From NCBI GenBank assembly GCA_016189825.1, contig JACPRR010000053.1, positions 1-12,608 of the forward strand: a DNA stretch of 12,608 nt, read 5' to 3'. The notes below the pieces were generated by a model that saw only the letters and a program-made list of their open reading frames with translations, was not told where the DNA came from and did no database searches. Made by a program: the position numbers and the translations under genes. Positions within the stretch are counted from its first letter, which is position 1. Every line of letters starts with the position of its first letter. Shown in pieces: positions 1 to 6,260 of the stretch. The DNA comes from Chloroflexota bacterium. Its GTDB lineage: Bacteria; Chloroflexota; Dehalococcoidia; JACPPY01.

Positions 1-52
1 GGGAGAGGTTCACCCTCACCCTGCCCTCTCCCATCAAGTGAGAGGGGGCAGG
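1..52. repeat. Hairpin interspersed repeat, copy 1
   Basis: A C-rich tract (CACCCTCACCCT at 11-22, then CCCTCTCCC at 24-32) is followed by its complement. CCTG at 20-23 plus CCCTCTC at 24-30 pair with GAGAGGG at 40-46 and CAGG at 49-52, giving an 11-bp stem with a two-base GG bulge at 47-48. Positions 1-8 (GGGAGAGG) could be the 3' arm of a further hairpin starting left of the window, so this may be the edge of a small cluster. The same core recurs at 301-341. Such C/T-rich palindromes are scattered intergenically in many high-GC genomes. There is no T-run, so it is not an intrinsic terminator. It ends just before the ribosome binding site of the next small gene. Confidence 0.65.
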
Positions 53-66
53 ACTGGAGTTATGTC

Positions 67-285
67 ATGTCGCAAGACCATTCGAGGAGCGCATTGCGCG
101 CCGCCTGGGCGCTGAGCGGCGGCATCGCCCTGGTAATGTCGGTGGGCTTCTTCCTGCTAACCACCTTCACCGGAAGCTACAACGACCTTACCCGCTACGG
201 CGGGGCAGCGTGGGTGTTGCTACTCTCGCTCATCATCGCCCTGCCTGTGTTGACCCCGCTGATCAAGCGGCGCCACAGGCAGTAG
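67..285 (+). CDS. Small two-helix membrane protein of unknown function
   Basis: This 72-residue protein is not one I recognise. A short N-terminal stretch with basic residues (MSQDHSRSALR) leads into hydrophobic segment 1 (about residues 13-34). A short polar loop containing NDLTRYGG follows, then hydrophobic segment 2 (about 46-66) and a basic tail KRRHRQ. By the positive-inside rule both ends should be cytoplasmic, making a helical hairpin in the inner membrane. GGAG at 56-59 lies seven bases before the ATG. Codon usage is GC-rich at third positions like the neighbouring genes, which supports real coding. It stands alone on the + strand, converges on the lipoprotein gene at 389, and is bracketed by two copies of a hairpin repeat. 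An earlier ATG at 62 is in another frame. Function cannot be assigned. Confidence 0.6.
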   Translation: MSQDHSRSALRAAWALSGGIALVMSVGFFLLTTFTGSYNDLTRYGGAAWVLLLSLIIALPVLTPLIKRRHRQ

Positions 286-300
286 GAATCTCCATGGCAG

Positions 301-341
301 CACCTCACCCTCTCCCTACCCTCTCCCTTGAAGGGAGAGGG
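301..341. repeat. Hairpin interspersed repeat, copy 2
   Basis: CCCTCTCCC (319-327), a five-base loop TTGAA, and GGGAGAGGG (333-341) form a perfect 9-bp stem. It is preceded by a CACC.TCACCCTCTCCCTA tract at 301-318. It shares the C-rich leader and stem core with the copy at 1-52, differing by an additional CTCCCT unit and by the loop. It lies between the convergent ends of the small membrane protein gene and the lipoprotein gene. Neither strand carries a run of T directly after the stem, so intrinsic termination is unlikely. Stabilisation of mRNA 3' ends or a mobile REP-like origin are the usual alternatives. Confidence 0.7.
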
Positions 342-372
342 AAAAGCATTCGCGCTGCAACCATTACGCGAA
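342..372 (-). terminator. Weak candidate terminator of the minus-strand operon
   Basis: Read on the minus strand, TTCGCG (372-367) pairs with CGCGAA (354-349) across a 12-base loop and is followed by TGCTTTT (348-342). It lies 17 bases past the stop codon of the lipoprotein gene, the last gene of the run. The stem is only six pairs and the T tract is short, so termination here would be inefficient. The stable repeat hairpin at 319-341 follows immediately and could assist. Confidence 0.3.
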
Positions 373-388
373 ACATTACAAGCAGGTA

Positions 389-904
389 TTAGCTCCGGTC
401 GAGCGTCCTTTGAAACGCGGCGAGCAGGTCCGCGTTCTTCATGACGATGTTGCCATCCACCACCTGGAACGGCGCCGATGCCTTGCCATAGGTCTGGCAC
501 GCGGGTACCCCGCTCTTGCCTTTGCCCGTCGCGGCGTCGAAAACGGTACCGCAGGTATCACACACCAGGTTATTCCCTTGCAGGGAGTACGACTGACCGC
601 CACAGGGGACGCAGATGCTTGCCCTCACGTATGTTTGCCCTTTGTAGACATACGCCATAAACGACTCTTGCCCTGAAGGCGTACTGACAACAAAACGTGT
701 GTTCGTCGCGCCCTGGACCCTATTCAGAGGCACTGAGAGCGAATCGCCCTGCACGGTGGCAGTGAGCAACACCGGCCTGATGCGGCCAGAGGGACCGCCC
801 GACCCGGAAGATCCGCACGACACGACCACGAGGCCGACGACGGCCAATAGCGCGACGGCAGCTATGCTCATCCCGAGTTTCGCGGTCCGCCCGTTCTTCG
901 ACAC
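389..904 (-). CDS. DUF2318/FtrD-like Cys-rich lipoprotein
   Basis: Predicted 171-residue lipoprotein. Basic n-region (K3, R6, K9), a hydrophobic core (about 11-28) and lipobox VVSC with acceptor C30 indicate export and lipid anchoring on the outer face of the membrane. A Gly/Ser linker follows. The C-terminal domain has CVPC (98-101), CDTC (115-118) with GTVFD just after, and a further Cys at 136. This CxxC...CxxC...C arrangement matches DUF2318, the FtrD-like putative Fe-S or metal-binding domain found with bacterial iron-uptake and FtsX-like ABC genes. The GTG start at 904 is preferred because AGGAGA sits at good spacing before it. An in-frame ATG at 937 would add 11 residues, overlap the ATPase gene by 14 bp, and weaken the signal peptide. 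It is the last gene of the operon. The binding role is inferred from family resemblance; no histidine ligands are seen in the Cys region. Confidence 0.75.
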   Translation of the reverse strand: MSKNGRTAKLGMSIAAVALLAVVGLVVVSCGSSGSGGPSGRIRPVLLTATVQGDSLSVPLNRVQGATNTRFVVSTPSGQESFMAYVYKGQTYVRASICVPCGGQSYSLQGNNLVCDTCGTVFDAATGKGKSGVPACQTYGKASAPFQVVDGNIVMKNADLLAAFQRTLDRS

Positions 905-923
905 CCTGTTTTCTCCTGTTCTC

Positions 924-1601
924 CTAGTTGCTTCCATTGACTACCTGTCCGTCCTTTAGATTGACCACTCTGTCCGCGAATCTTGCGATTACCGGGTCAT
1001 GCGTGACCATCATGATCGTCTGCCCTTCCCGGTTCAGCCGGGAAAACATCTCCAGTATCTCGTTGCTTGTCTTCTGGTCCATGTTCCCTGTTGGCTCGTC
1101 AGCAAGCAGCAGCGACGGGTTGTTCACTAACGCCCGCGCGATCGCCACCCGTTGTTGTTCGCCACCGCTCAACTGTGCGGGCCTGTGCCTGGCCCTCTTC
1201 TCGAGGCCCACCTTGGACAGTATCGCCAGCGCCTCGCGCTGATGGTCGCTCTTCGTTCCCGCCAACACCAGCGGCAGCATGACATTCTCCAGGGCCGTTA
1301 GCGACGCGAGGAGATGGAACTGCTGGAAAACGTAGGCGATCTTCCCCCGCCGCGCTCCGACGAACGCGTCCTCGTCGAGGGTGTCGATCCGTTGTCCTTC
1401 GAGCACCACCTCACCGCCGGTGAGGCGTTCCAGCCCGCCTATCACATTGAGCAGCGTCGACTTGCCGCATCCCGACGGCCCCATGATAGCGATGAAATCC
1501 CCTTTTTCTGCAACCAGGGAAACACCGTTCAGGGCCATAACCCTGGCCTCACCCTCACCGTATTGCTTGGTAATATTCTTCACTTCTAGCATTGGGCTCA
1601 T
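924..1601 (-). CDS. ABC transporter ATPase, MacB/LolD family
   Basis: A 225-residue nucleotide-binding subunit that would power the FtsX-type permease encoded just upstream. Visible motifs are Walker A GPSGCGKST (41-49), Q-loop VFQQ (91-94), the signature LSGGEQQR (144-151), Walker B LLLADE (164-169) followed by PTGNMD, and the switch histidine H201 in VTHD. LSGGEQQRVAIARAL and DEPTGNMD are typical of the MacB/LolD/FtsE group, which mostly drive mechanotransmission or lipoprotein and efflux functions rather than classic import. Its ATG overlaps the permease stop by four bases (ATGA), implying translational coupling and a 1:1 complex. The lipoprotein gene starts 19 bp past its stop. All catalytic residues are intact. 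Substrate is not determinable from the sequence. Confidence 0.93.
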   Translation of the reverse strand: MSPMLEVKNITKQYGEGEARVMALNGVSLVAEKGDFIAIMGPSGCGKSTLLNVIGGLERLTGGEVVLEGQRIDTLDEDAFVGARRGKIAYVFQQFHLLASLTALENVMLPLVLAGTKSDHQREALAILSKVGLEKRARHRPAQLSGGEQQRVAIARALVNNPSLLLADEPTGNMDQKTSNEILEMFSRLNREGQTIMMVTHDPVIARFADRVVNLKDGQVVNGSN

Positions 1602-2785
1602 AACGACCTCAACGAGTCCGCGACCTTGATCTTCGTGGCCCGGTACGCCGGGTATATGGACGCCAGTATTGCTACCACAATCGACAGCAGCAGTGAAACG
1701 CCAATGTATGACGGCACGAACCCGATGGGCGCGCCTTTGAATATCAGAGGACCGATGACGAACGCGAGCAGTGTCCCGGACAGGTATCCCGCCAGTCCTC
1801 CCGCTATGCCGATCGCAACCGCTTCATAGACAAACATCTTCAGTATCTGGTTCCTGGAGGCGCCTACAGCCCGCAGGATGCCTATGTCCCTGACACGTTC
1901 GTTGACCGCCGCCATCATGGTATTGACCACGCCGAACAGTCCGACCAGCAGCGTGATCCCCGCGATAGCCAGCAGGAAGGTGTTTATCCTCGATAGCATC
2001 CCCATCTCGGTCTCTGCCACTTGCTTCACTGCCACTGCCCGCACCCCGGTCAAGGTCTGGTTTATTTCATCAGCTATAACCGATACGGGGCACGCGGTAC
2101 ACAACGCCCTTACGTTGACCGCCGAAATGAGCCCGCTCTTGCCCACTGCGTCCTGGACCACTGTGAGGGGCAGGAATATCTGTGAATCGTCCACCGAGCC
2201 CGTCTCATCGAGCACACCGGATACCATGGTAACCTGTTTCCCGATGACTACCTCGTCGCCGACCTTTAACCCCAGGAGGCTTGCCGCGGTGTGGCCTACC
2301 AGGGCGTCATTGCCTGCCGGGTAGGCGCCTTCCTTCACTATCCACCAGCTCTTGATCGCTCTCTGCGCCTCCCCGTCCATGCCCACGACCATTACGTTGG
2401 CGCCCTTAACCTGCGTGGTAGCATACAGCTCCGGCGCCACCGTGGCGATTGGTCCGGGAACCCTTATGTCGAGCGATGTCCTTATCAAGCGGTCTGTGAT
2501 CTCCCTGATCACCGGGACCTTGTCCTGGGCTATGTAGTTTTCGCCAACCCCAAGTTGCCCGAGGCTGAGGCTGCCCATCCTGACATCGAGGCTGCTCACC
2601 GCCGGAAGGATGGTCAGGTTAGGCCCGTAGCGCTCCAGTTGCTCGTATAGCTGCGCTCTGCCCGACCTCGCAACGGTCAGAATGCCCACCACGGTCATGA
2701 TGCCGATGACGATGCCGAAAGCAGCGAAGAGCATTCGTCGCTTTCGGGCCAGCGAGTCCTTAGCAACAATGTGATGCAGTCTCAT
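1598..2785 (-). CDS. ABC transporter permease, MacB/FtsX family
   Basis: A 395-residue permease with the type VII layout: one N-terminal transmembrane helix (about 20-40), a large extracytoplasmic MacB_PCD-like domain (about 45-265), then three helices (about 267-289, 317-345, 358-378). The FtsX core is seen in the NERVRDIGILRAVGAS stretch at 295-310 and the C-terminal PAYRATKIKVADSLR segment that contacts the ATPase. The domain carries a cysteine pair CTAC (229-232), unusual for a generic MacB and possibly linked to the Cys-rich lipoprotein in the same operon. GAGGAAG lies six bases before the ATG. It is preceded by a 93-bp gap after the kinase gene. No MacA-type membrane fusion protein or TolC is present in the window, so a drug efflux role is not supported. 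Closest context analogue: the FtsX-like permeases of the Campylobacter p19 locus. Confidence 0.88.
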   Translation of the reverse strand: MRLHHIVAKDSLARKRRMLFAAFGIVIGIMTVVGILTVARSGRAQLYEQLERYGPNLTILPAVSSLDVRMGSLSLGQLGVGENYIAQDKVPVIREITDRLIRTSLDIRVPGPIATVAPELYATTQVKGANVMVVGMDGEAQRAIKSWWIVKEGAYPAGNDALVGHTAASLLGLKVGDEVVIGKQVTMVSGVLDETGSVDDSQIFLPLTVVQDAVGKSGLISAVNVRALCTACPVSVIADEINQTLTGVRAVAVKQVAETEMGMLSRINTFLLAIAGITLLVGLFGVVNTMMAAVNERVRDIGILRAVGASRNQILKMFVYEAVAIGIAGGLAGYLSGTLLAFVIGPLIFKGAPIGFVPSYIGVSLLLSIVVAILASIYPAYRATKIKVADSLRSL

Positions 2786-2878
2786 ACTTCTTCCTCAGGC
2801 ACAGGGGCGCAACGACTTCTGATGCTTAATCCTAGCGTCCGCAGATTAGTGTTGCATTACGCGCAGCTTAACGCCAGA
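2786..2878 (-). promoter_or_regulatory. Possible internal regulatory region before ABC genes
   Basis: This is the largest gap within the minus-strand run. On the minus strand, CTAATCTG occurs twice (2882-2875 and 2849-2842, 33 bp apart) and TTAAGC occurs twice (2871-2866 and 2829-2824, 42 bp apart). Spacings near three and four helical turns would suit tandem binding by an OmpR-type regulator such as the one encoded upstream. TAGGAT at 2836-2831 is a possible poor -10, with no convincing -35. Short repeats can occur by chance, so this is a weak call. Confidence 0.25.
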
Positions 2879-4264
2879 TTAGAGCTTGAGCCATACGCTG
2901 AAGGTACTGCCCGAACCCGGTTTGCTCGATACGGCGACGCTGCCGCCGTGAGACTCCGCGATCTGCTTGACGATCGCTAGTCCGAGGCCCGTCCCCCCTT
3001 CCGCCCGTGAACGGGCCTTGTCAACCCGGTAAAAGCGCTCGAAAATATGGGGCACATGTTCGGGCCCGATGCCGGGACCAGTGTCTGCAACGTCGATCCG
3101 CGCGAAACCACCCTCGCGAACAAGGGAAAGAGCTATGCTCCCACCGTCGGGGGTGTACTTGACCGCATTGTCCACCAGATTCCCTACCATCTGCTTGAGC
3201 CGGTACGCATCCCCTCTGACGAAGAGATCCTCGTGCCGGCCCAGCACAACATTCCGGTCGCCCGCCAGTTGTTGCGCCCTCGTGAGGCCGTCGAGCAACA
3301 CCTCGTCCAGCGATACCTTTTCATCGCGACTCACCTGCCCGCCTTCGACCTCGGCCAGAATAAGCAGATCGTCCACAATCCGTGCCATGCGTTCAGTTTC
3401 GCTGCGCATGGCCTGAAGGGATTCCCTGCGGTCCTCATCGCTGAGGTCCCTTTTCAGAAGGGCAAGATTCCCCTTGATCACTGTTAGCGGCGTTCTCAAC
3501 TCATGCGACGCATCCGCAACGAACTGCCTTTGAGACTCGAAGGCCACGTTTAGCCGCCCGATCATCCTGTCGAAAGTGGCGGCAAGCTCCTCAACTTCGT
3601 CCCGCGGGCCGTGGTAGTTGACCTTGCGCCCCAGGTCGGAGCTCTCCTCAATGGCCCTCGCCGTCTTCGTAATCTGCTTCACCGGCGACAGCGTCTTGCG
3701 CACTATGGTGTAACCCAGGACACCGGCAAGGATGATCGCTGCCAGGACGCCGCCCACCAGTGACAGTCTCATCCTGTTCATAACCAGCTCAATGGAATGC
3801 AGTGACTGCCCGACCTCTAGCACCAGGGTCCGGTCCTGTAGTAACAGGGGTGAGACAATGACCCTGACTCTCGCGCCATCTCCGGCCGACAGCGTGCCCA
3901 GCTCTACGCTCCCCTTCAAAGCGTTCTGGACCAGAACCGGCGAGATGGGCAGTTGCTGGTTCCCCAGGTTGTCGGACTTGACGACCACGGTACCATCCTT
4001 GTCAACAAGTTGTATATAGACACCTGGTGAAGCGAACTCGCTTACCAGGGGGAGCCTGGAATGGATCACATTGTAGTCGGGTGGGACCGGCACCTCATCC
4101 GCATGGAGGGTACCGTGGACACGGGCGGTATATATGCTCAGGTTGTCATCGATCTCGCTGCTGAGGTAGTTCCGCAGCAGGTTATGCGTAAGCACCCCGG
4201 ACAATACCAGGATACCGCTCAGGACGAGCACAAACCAGATTGTGAGCCGCCATCGAATGGGCAC
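2879..4264 (-). CDS. Sensor histidine kinase (HAMP, HisKA, HATPase)
   Basis: A 461-residue membrane sensor kinase. Transmembrane helix 1 (about 7-27) and helix 2 (about 167-187) flank an extracytoplasmic sensor of about 135 residues containing the SPGVYIQLVDKDG stretch common in CusS/MprB-like envelope sensors. A HAMP linker (about 190-240) follows, then HisKA with phospho-acceptor H254 in SHELRTPL. The ATPase domain shows N-box GNLVDNAVKYTP (361-372), G1 DTGPGIG (394-400), F-box FERFYRVD (408-415) and G2 GGTGLGLAI (423-431). The start is a GTG two bases after the regulator's TGA, with GAGGG seven bases before it. A longer reading back to 4402 would overlap most of the regulator's DNA-binding domain and adds Arg/Gly-rich non-family sequence. 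It would phosphorylate the adjacent regulator. The signal is unknown. Confidence 0.93.
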   Translation of the reverse strand: MPIRWRLTIWFVLVLSGILVLSGVLTHNLLRNYLSSEIDDNLSIYTARVHGTLHADEVPVPPDYNVIHSRLPLVSEFASPGVYIQLVDKDGTVVVKSDNLGNQQLPISPVLVQNALKGSVELGTLSAGDGARVRVIVSPLLLQDRTLVLEVGQSLHSIELVMNRMRLSLVGGVLAAIILAGVLGYTIVRKTLSPVKQITKTARAIEESSDLGRKVNYHGPRDEVEELAATFDRMIGRLNVAFESQRQFVADASHELRTPLTVIKGNLALLKRDLSDEDRRESLQAMRSETERMARIVDDLLILAEVEGGQVSRDEKVSLDEVLLDGLTRAQQLAGDRNVVLGRHEDLFVRGDAYRLKQMVGNLVDNAVKYTPDGGSIALSLVREGGFARIDVADTGPGIGPEHVPHIFERFYRVDKARSRAEGGTGLGLAIVKQIAESHGGSVAVSSKPGSGSTFSVWLKL

Positions 4265-4266
4265 AG

Positions 4267-4932
4267 TCAATCCCTCAACACGTACCCAACACCGCGCACC
4301 GTGTGGATAAGCCGAGGTCGACCGCCCGCCTCCAATTTTGCGCGCAGGTAGCGGACGTACACCTCGATCACGTTGGACTCTCCCTCGAAGTCGTAGCCCC
4401 ACACGCGCTCATATATCTGTTCACGGCGGAGCACCTGGCGCGGATGGCGCATGAACAGCTCCAGGAGGTCGAACTCCTTCGCCGTGAGCTCGATCGGCAT
4501 TCCTCCGCGAGTTACCTGCCTGGTCAGCGTGTCGAGGGTCATGTCCCCGAACCTCAGCGTCTCCGCCTCCTGAGGCTGTCTCCTGCGCAACAAGGCACGA
4601 ATACGCGCCAGAAGCTCCTCGAATTCGAATGGCTTCACCAGGTAGTCGTCGGCCCCGGCATCGAGGCCGGTTACTTTGTCGGCGACAGTGCCCTTGGCAG
4701 TCAGCATGAGTATGGGGGTCTCGCCTCCCTGGCGCAACCTTCGCGCCACTTCGAATCCGTCCATCCCCGGCATGAGCACGTCGAGGACCACCAGGTCGGG
4801 CGCATTGTCCCTTGCTTTGTCAAGCGCCTCCTGGCCACTGCTTGCGGTCTCCACCGTGTAGCCTTCGTAAGAAAGCCCGCGCTTGAGCAAGCCGCTTATC
4901 TGTGGGTCGTCATCTACGACAAGTATTCGCAT
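4267..4932 (-). CDS. OmpR/PhoB-family response regulator
   Basis: A 221-residue two-domain transcription regulator, the partner of the kinase encoded next. The receiver domain (1 to about 115) has the acidic cluster DDD (7-9), phospho-acceptor D51 in [10 protein letters not shown]78 and K100 in LVKPF. The winged-helix domain (about 125-221) contains the [13 protein letters not shown] stretch (148-160), [12 protein letters not shown] (169-180) and ends with the [10 protein letters not shown] hairpin (211-220), all typical of OmpR/PhoB. The start is fixed by the universal receiver opening MRILVVDDD. It overlaps the 3' end of truB by 19 bp and has no clear Shine-Dalgarno, so translation is probably coupled to truB. 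Likely targets include the downstream ABC/lipoprotein genes, by position only. Confidence 0.95.
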   Translation of the reverse strand: MRILVVDDDPQISGLLKRGLSYEGYTVETASSGQEALDKARDNAPDLVVLDVLMPGMDGFEVARRLRQGGETPILMLTAKGTVADKVTGLDAGADDYLVKPFEFEELLARIRALLRRRQPQEAETLRFGDMTLDTLTRQVTRGGMPIELTAKEFDLLELFMRHPRQVLRREQIYERVWGYDFEGESNVIEVYVRYLRAKLEAGGRPRLIHTVRGVGYVLRD

Positions 4933-5861
4933 GGTTGAAGCGGAGCCCGCGAAAAGACCATTGAAGGATGCCAGGCGTTCGTCGCCGGAACATAGTCAAG
5001 TATGCCAATGAACTCCCCGTGGGTGTCGTAGGCCCTGCACGAGGAGTTGCGCCCATTCTCATGGGCGAGTTCCTGCCCGCTTGGGCCGGGGAGCTCGATC
5101 ATCTTGCCGCAGCGAGCCATGTCTGCTTTGACATCAGCCAGTATCGCCGCCGACCAATGAGATATCACGGTGTCCGCAGGTTGCAGATAGTCTTCCCACT
5201 CCCCGGTCGCAACAGCACGTTCAAACTCATCGAGCGCTAGCGAGTTCTCCACGGAGAAAATGCCACATTGCGTCCGCTCCAGACGCTTCAGATGGGCCCC
5301 ACAGCCCAGCCTCTGGCCGATATCATGGGCCAGCGACCTGATGTAGGTCCCCTTGCTGCACTCAACCTCCACCTGGAAGGTTGGCGGCGTCCACGCAATC
5401 AGGTCAAGCCTGTGGATCAGGACAGACCTCGCGGGCAGGTCCATATGGACGCCGGAACGCGCCAGTTTGTACATGGGACGTCCCTGGAACTTGAGCGCGC
5501 TGTACATTGGCGGCACCTGCTGTACGGGCCCGCGGAAGTGGCCCAAGACATTCTCTACCTGTTGTTTCTCGATACTACCCCAGTCACCGGAACATGTCAC
5601 CACGCCGCTCGCATCGTAGGTATCGGTCGCCGCGCCGAGTTGCACCTCAGCCACGTAGACTTTCCGCGCCTCAGCCAGCAGCCCGGCCATGCGTGTCGCC
5701 TGGCCAAGGCAGACGAGCAAGACGCCGGTGGCGTCAGGATCAAGGGTGCCGGCATGGCCCGCACGCCGGCAATGGGTCAAGCGCCTGACCCGAGCGACGA
5801 CGCCGAATGATGTGATGCCAGCGGGCTTGTTGACATTGAGAATGCCGTTATGCGGTGACAT
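4914..5861 (-). CDS. truB: tRNA pseudouridine-55 synthase TruB
   Basis: Converts uridine 55 in the T-loop of tRNAs to pseudouridine. The 315-residue protein opens with [13 protein letters not shown] (6-18), the family start, followed by [14 protein letters not shown] (35-48) with catalytic Asp 41. [12 protein letters not shown] (116-127) and [13 protein letters not shown] (170-182) are the other TruB signatures. Residues from about 246 form a short C-terminal PUA-like region containing [11 protein letters not shown]. Length is normal for bacterial TruB. It begins 22 bp after rbfA and lacks a strong Shine-Dalgarno, as expected for a coupled operon gene. Its 3' end overlaps the response regulator gene by 19 bp, physically joining the translation operon to the signalling module. 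Confidence 0.96.
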   Translation of the reverse strand: MSPHNGILNVNKPAGITSFGVVARVRRLTHCRRAGHAGTLDPDATGVLLVCLGQATRMAGLLAEARKVYVAEVQLGAATDTYDASGVVTCSGDWGSIEKQQVENVLGHFRGPVQQVPPMYSALKFQGRPMYKLARSGVHMDLPARSVLIHRLDLIAWTPPTFQVEVECSKGTYIRSLAHDIGQRLGCGAHLKRLERTQCGIFSVENSLALDEFERAVATGEWEDYLQPADTVISHWSAAILADVKADMARCGKMIELPGPSGQELAHENGRNSSCRAYDTHGEFIGILDYVPATNAWHPSMVFSRAPLQPCEYLS

Positions 5862-5883
5862 TGGAAGGAAGTGGGCCCCGGGC

Positions 5884-6246
5884 CTACTCCTTGGGGTTTG
5901 GCCCTGACCTGGTCGCCTTGTCTATCAACTCGAGAAGATGTGCTCCCCGTTCTATGGACTCATCCCGGTGGAAGTCGAGTTCGGGAGTTCTCCGCAGGCC
6001 AAGGCGGTCGCCAAGTTCTCTCCTGAGGAAGTTCTTCGCTGCGGAGAGCGCCTTGAAAACGTCGTCTTTTTCTTCGGGCGTTCCCATGATGCTGACCATG
6101 ACCCGCGCGTAGCTCAGGTCTGGAGACGTCGACACCTCGGTAATGGTCACCATACCGCCAAGCCGCGGGTCCTTGACCTCCCGTTGCAGCAGTTCGCTCA
6201 GCTCCCGCTGTATCTGGTGGTTAATCTTCGAAAGCCGGTAAGACAT
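5884..6246 (-). CDS. rbfA: Ribosome-binding factor A
   Basis: A 120-residue single KH-like domain protein that binds the immature 30S subunit near the 16S 5' end and supports late maturation and cold adaptation. Family features seen are VKDPRLGGMVTITEVSTSPD (24-43), the following SYARVMVSI strand, and LGLRRTPELDFHRDESIERG (81-100). The ATG at 6246 begins MSYRLSKINHQIQREL, the usual start. An upstream in-frame extension to 6342 would overlap infB and has no family sequence, so it is rejected. Gaps of 14 bp to infB and 22 bp to truB place it in the conserved order infB-rbfA-truB. Its own Shine-Dalgarno is weak. Confidence 0.95.
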   Translation of the reverse strand: MSYRLSKINHQIQRELSELLQREVKDPRLGGMVTITEVSTSPDLSYARVMVSIMGTPEEKDDVFKALSAAKNFLRRELGDRLGLRRTPELDFHRDESIERGAHLLELIDKATRSGPNPKE

Positions 6247-6260
6247 GCTGCCAGGACAAC

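Noticed and set aside
319..341. Repeat hairpin as a bidirectional intrinsic terminator
   Set aside because: The stem is strong but neither strand has a T-run right after it.
195..500. 101-codon minus-strand frame over the small membrane gene and repeat
   Set aside because: It crosses the hairpin repeat and overlaps the lipoprotein 3' end in another frame, with no domain.
4265..4402. N-terminal extension of the histidine kinase
   Set aside because: It would overlap the regulator's winged-helix domain; the GTG at 4264, with GAGGG in front, gives a normal kinase start.
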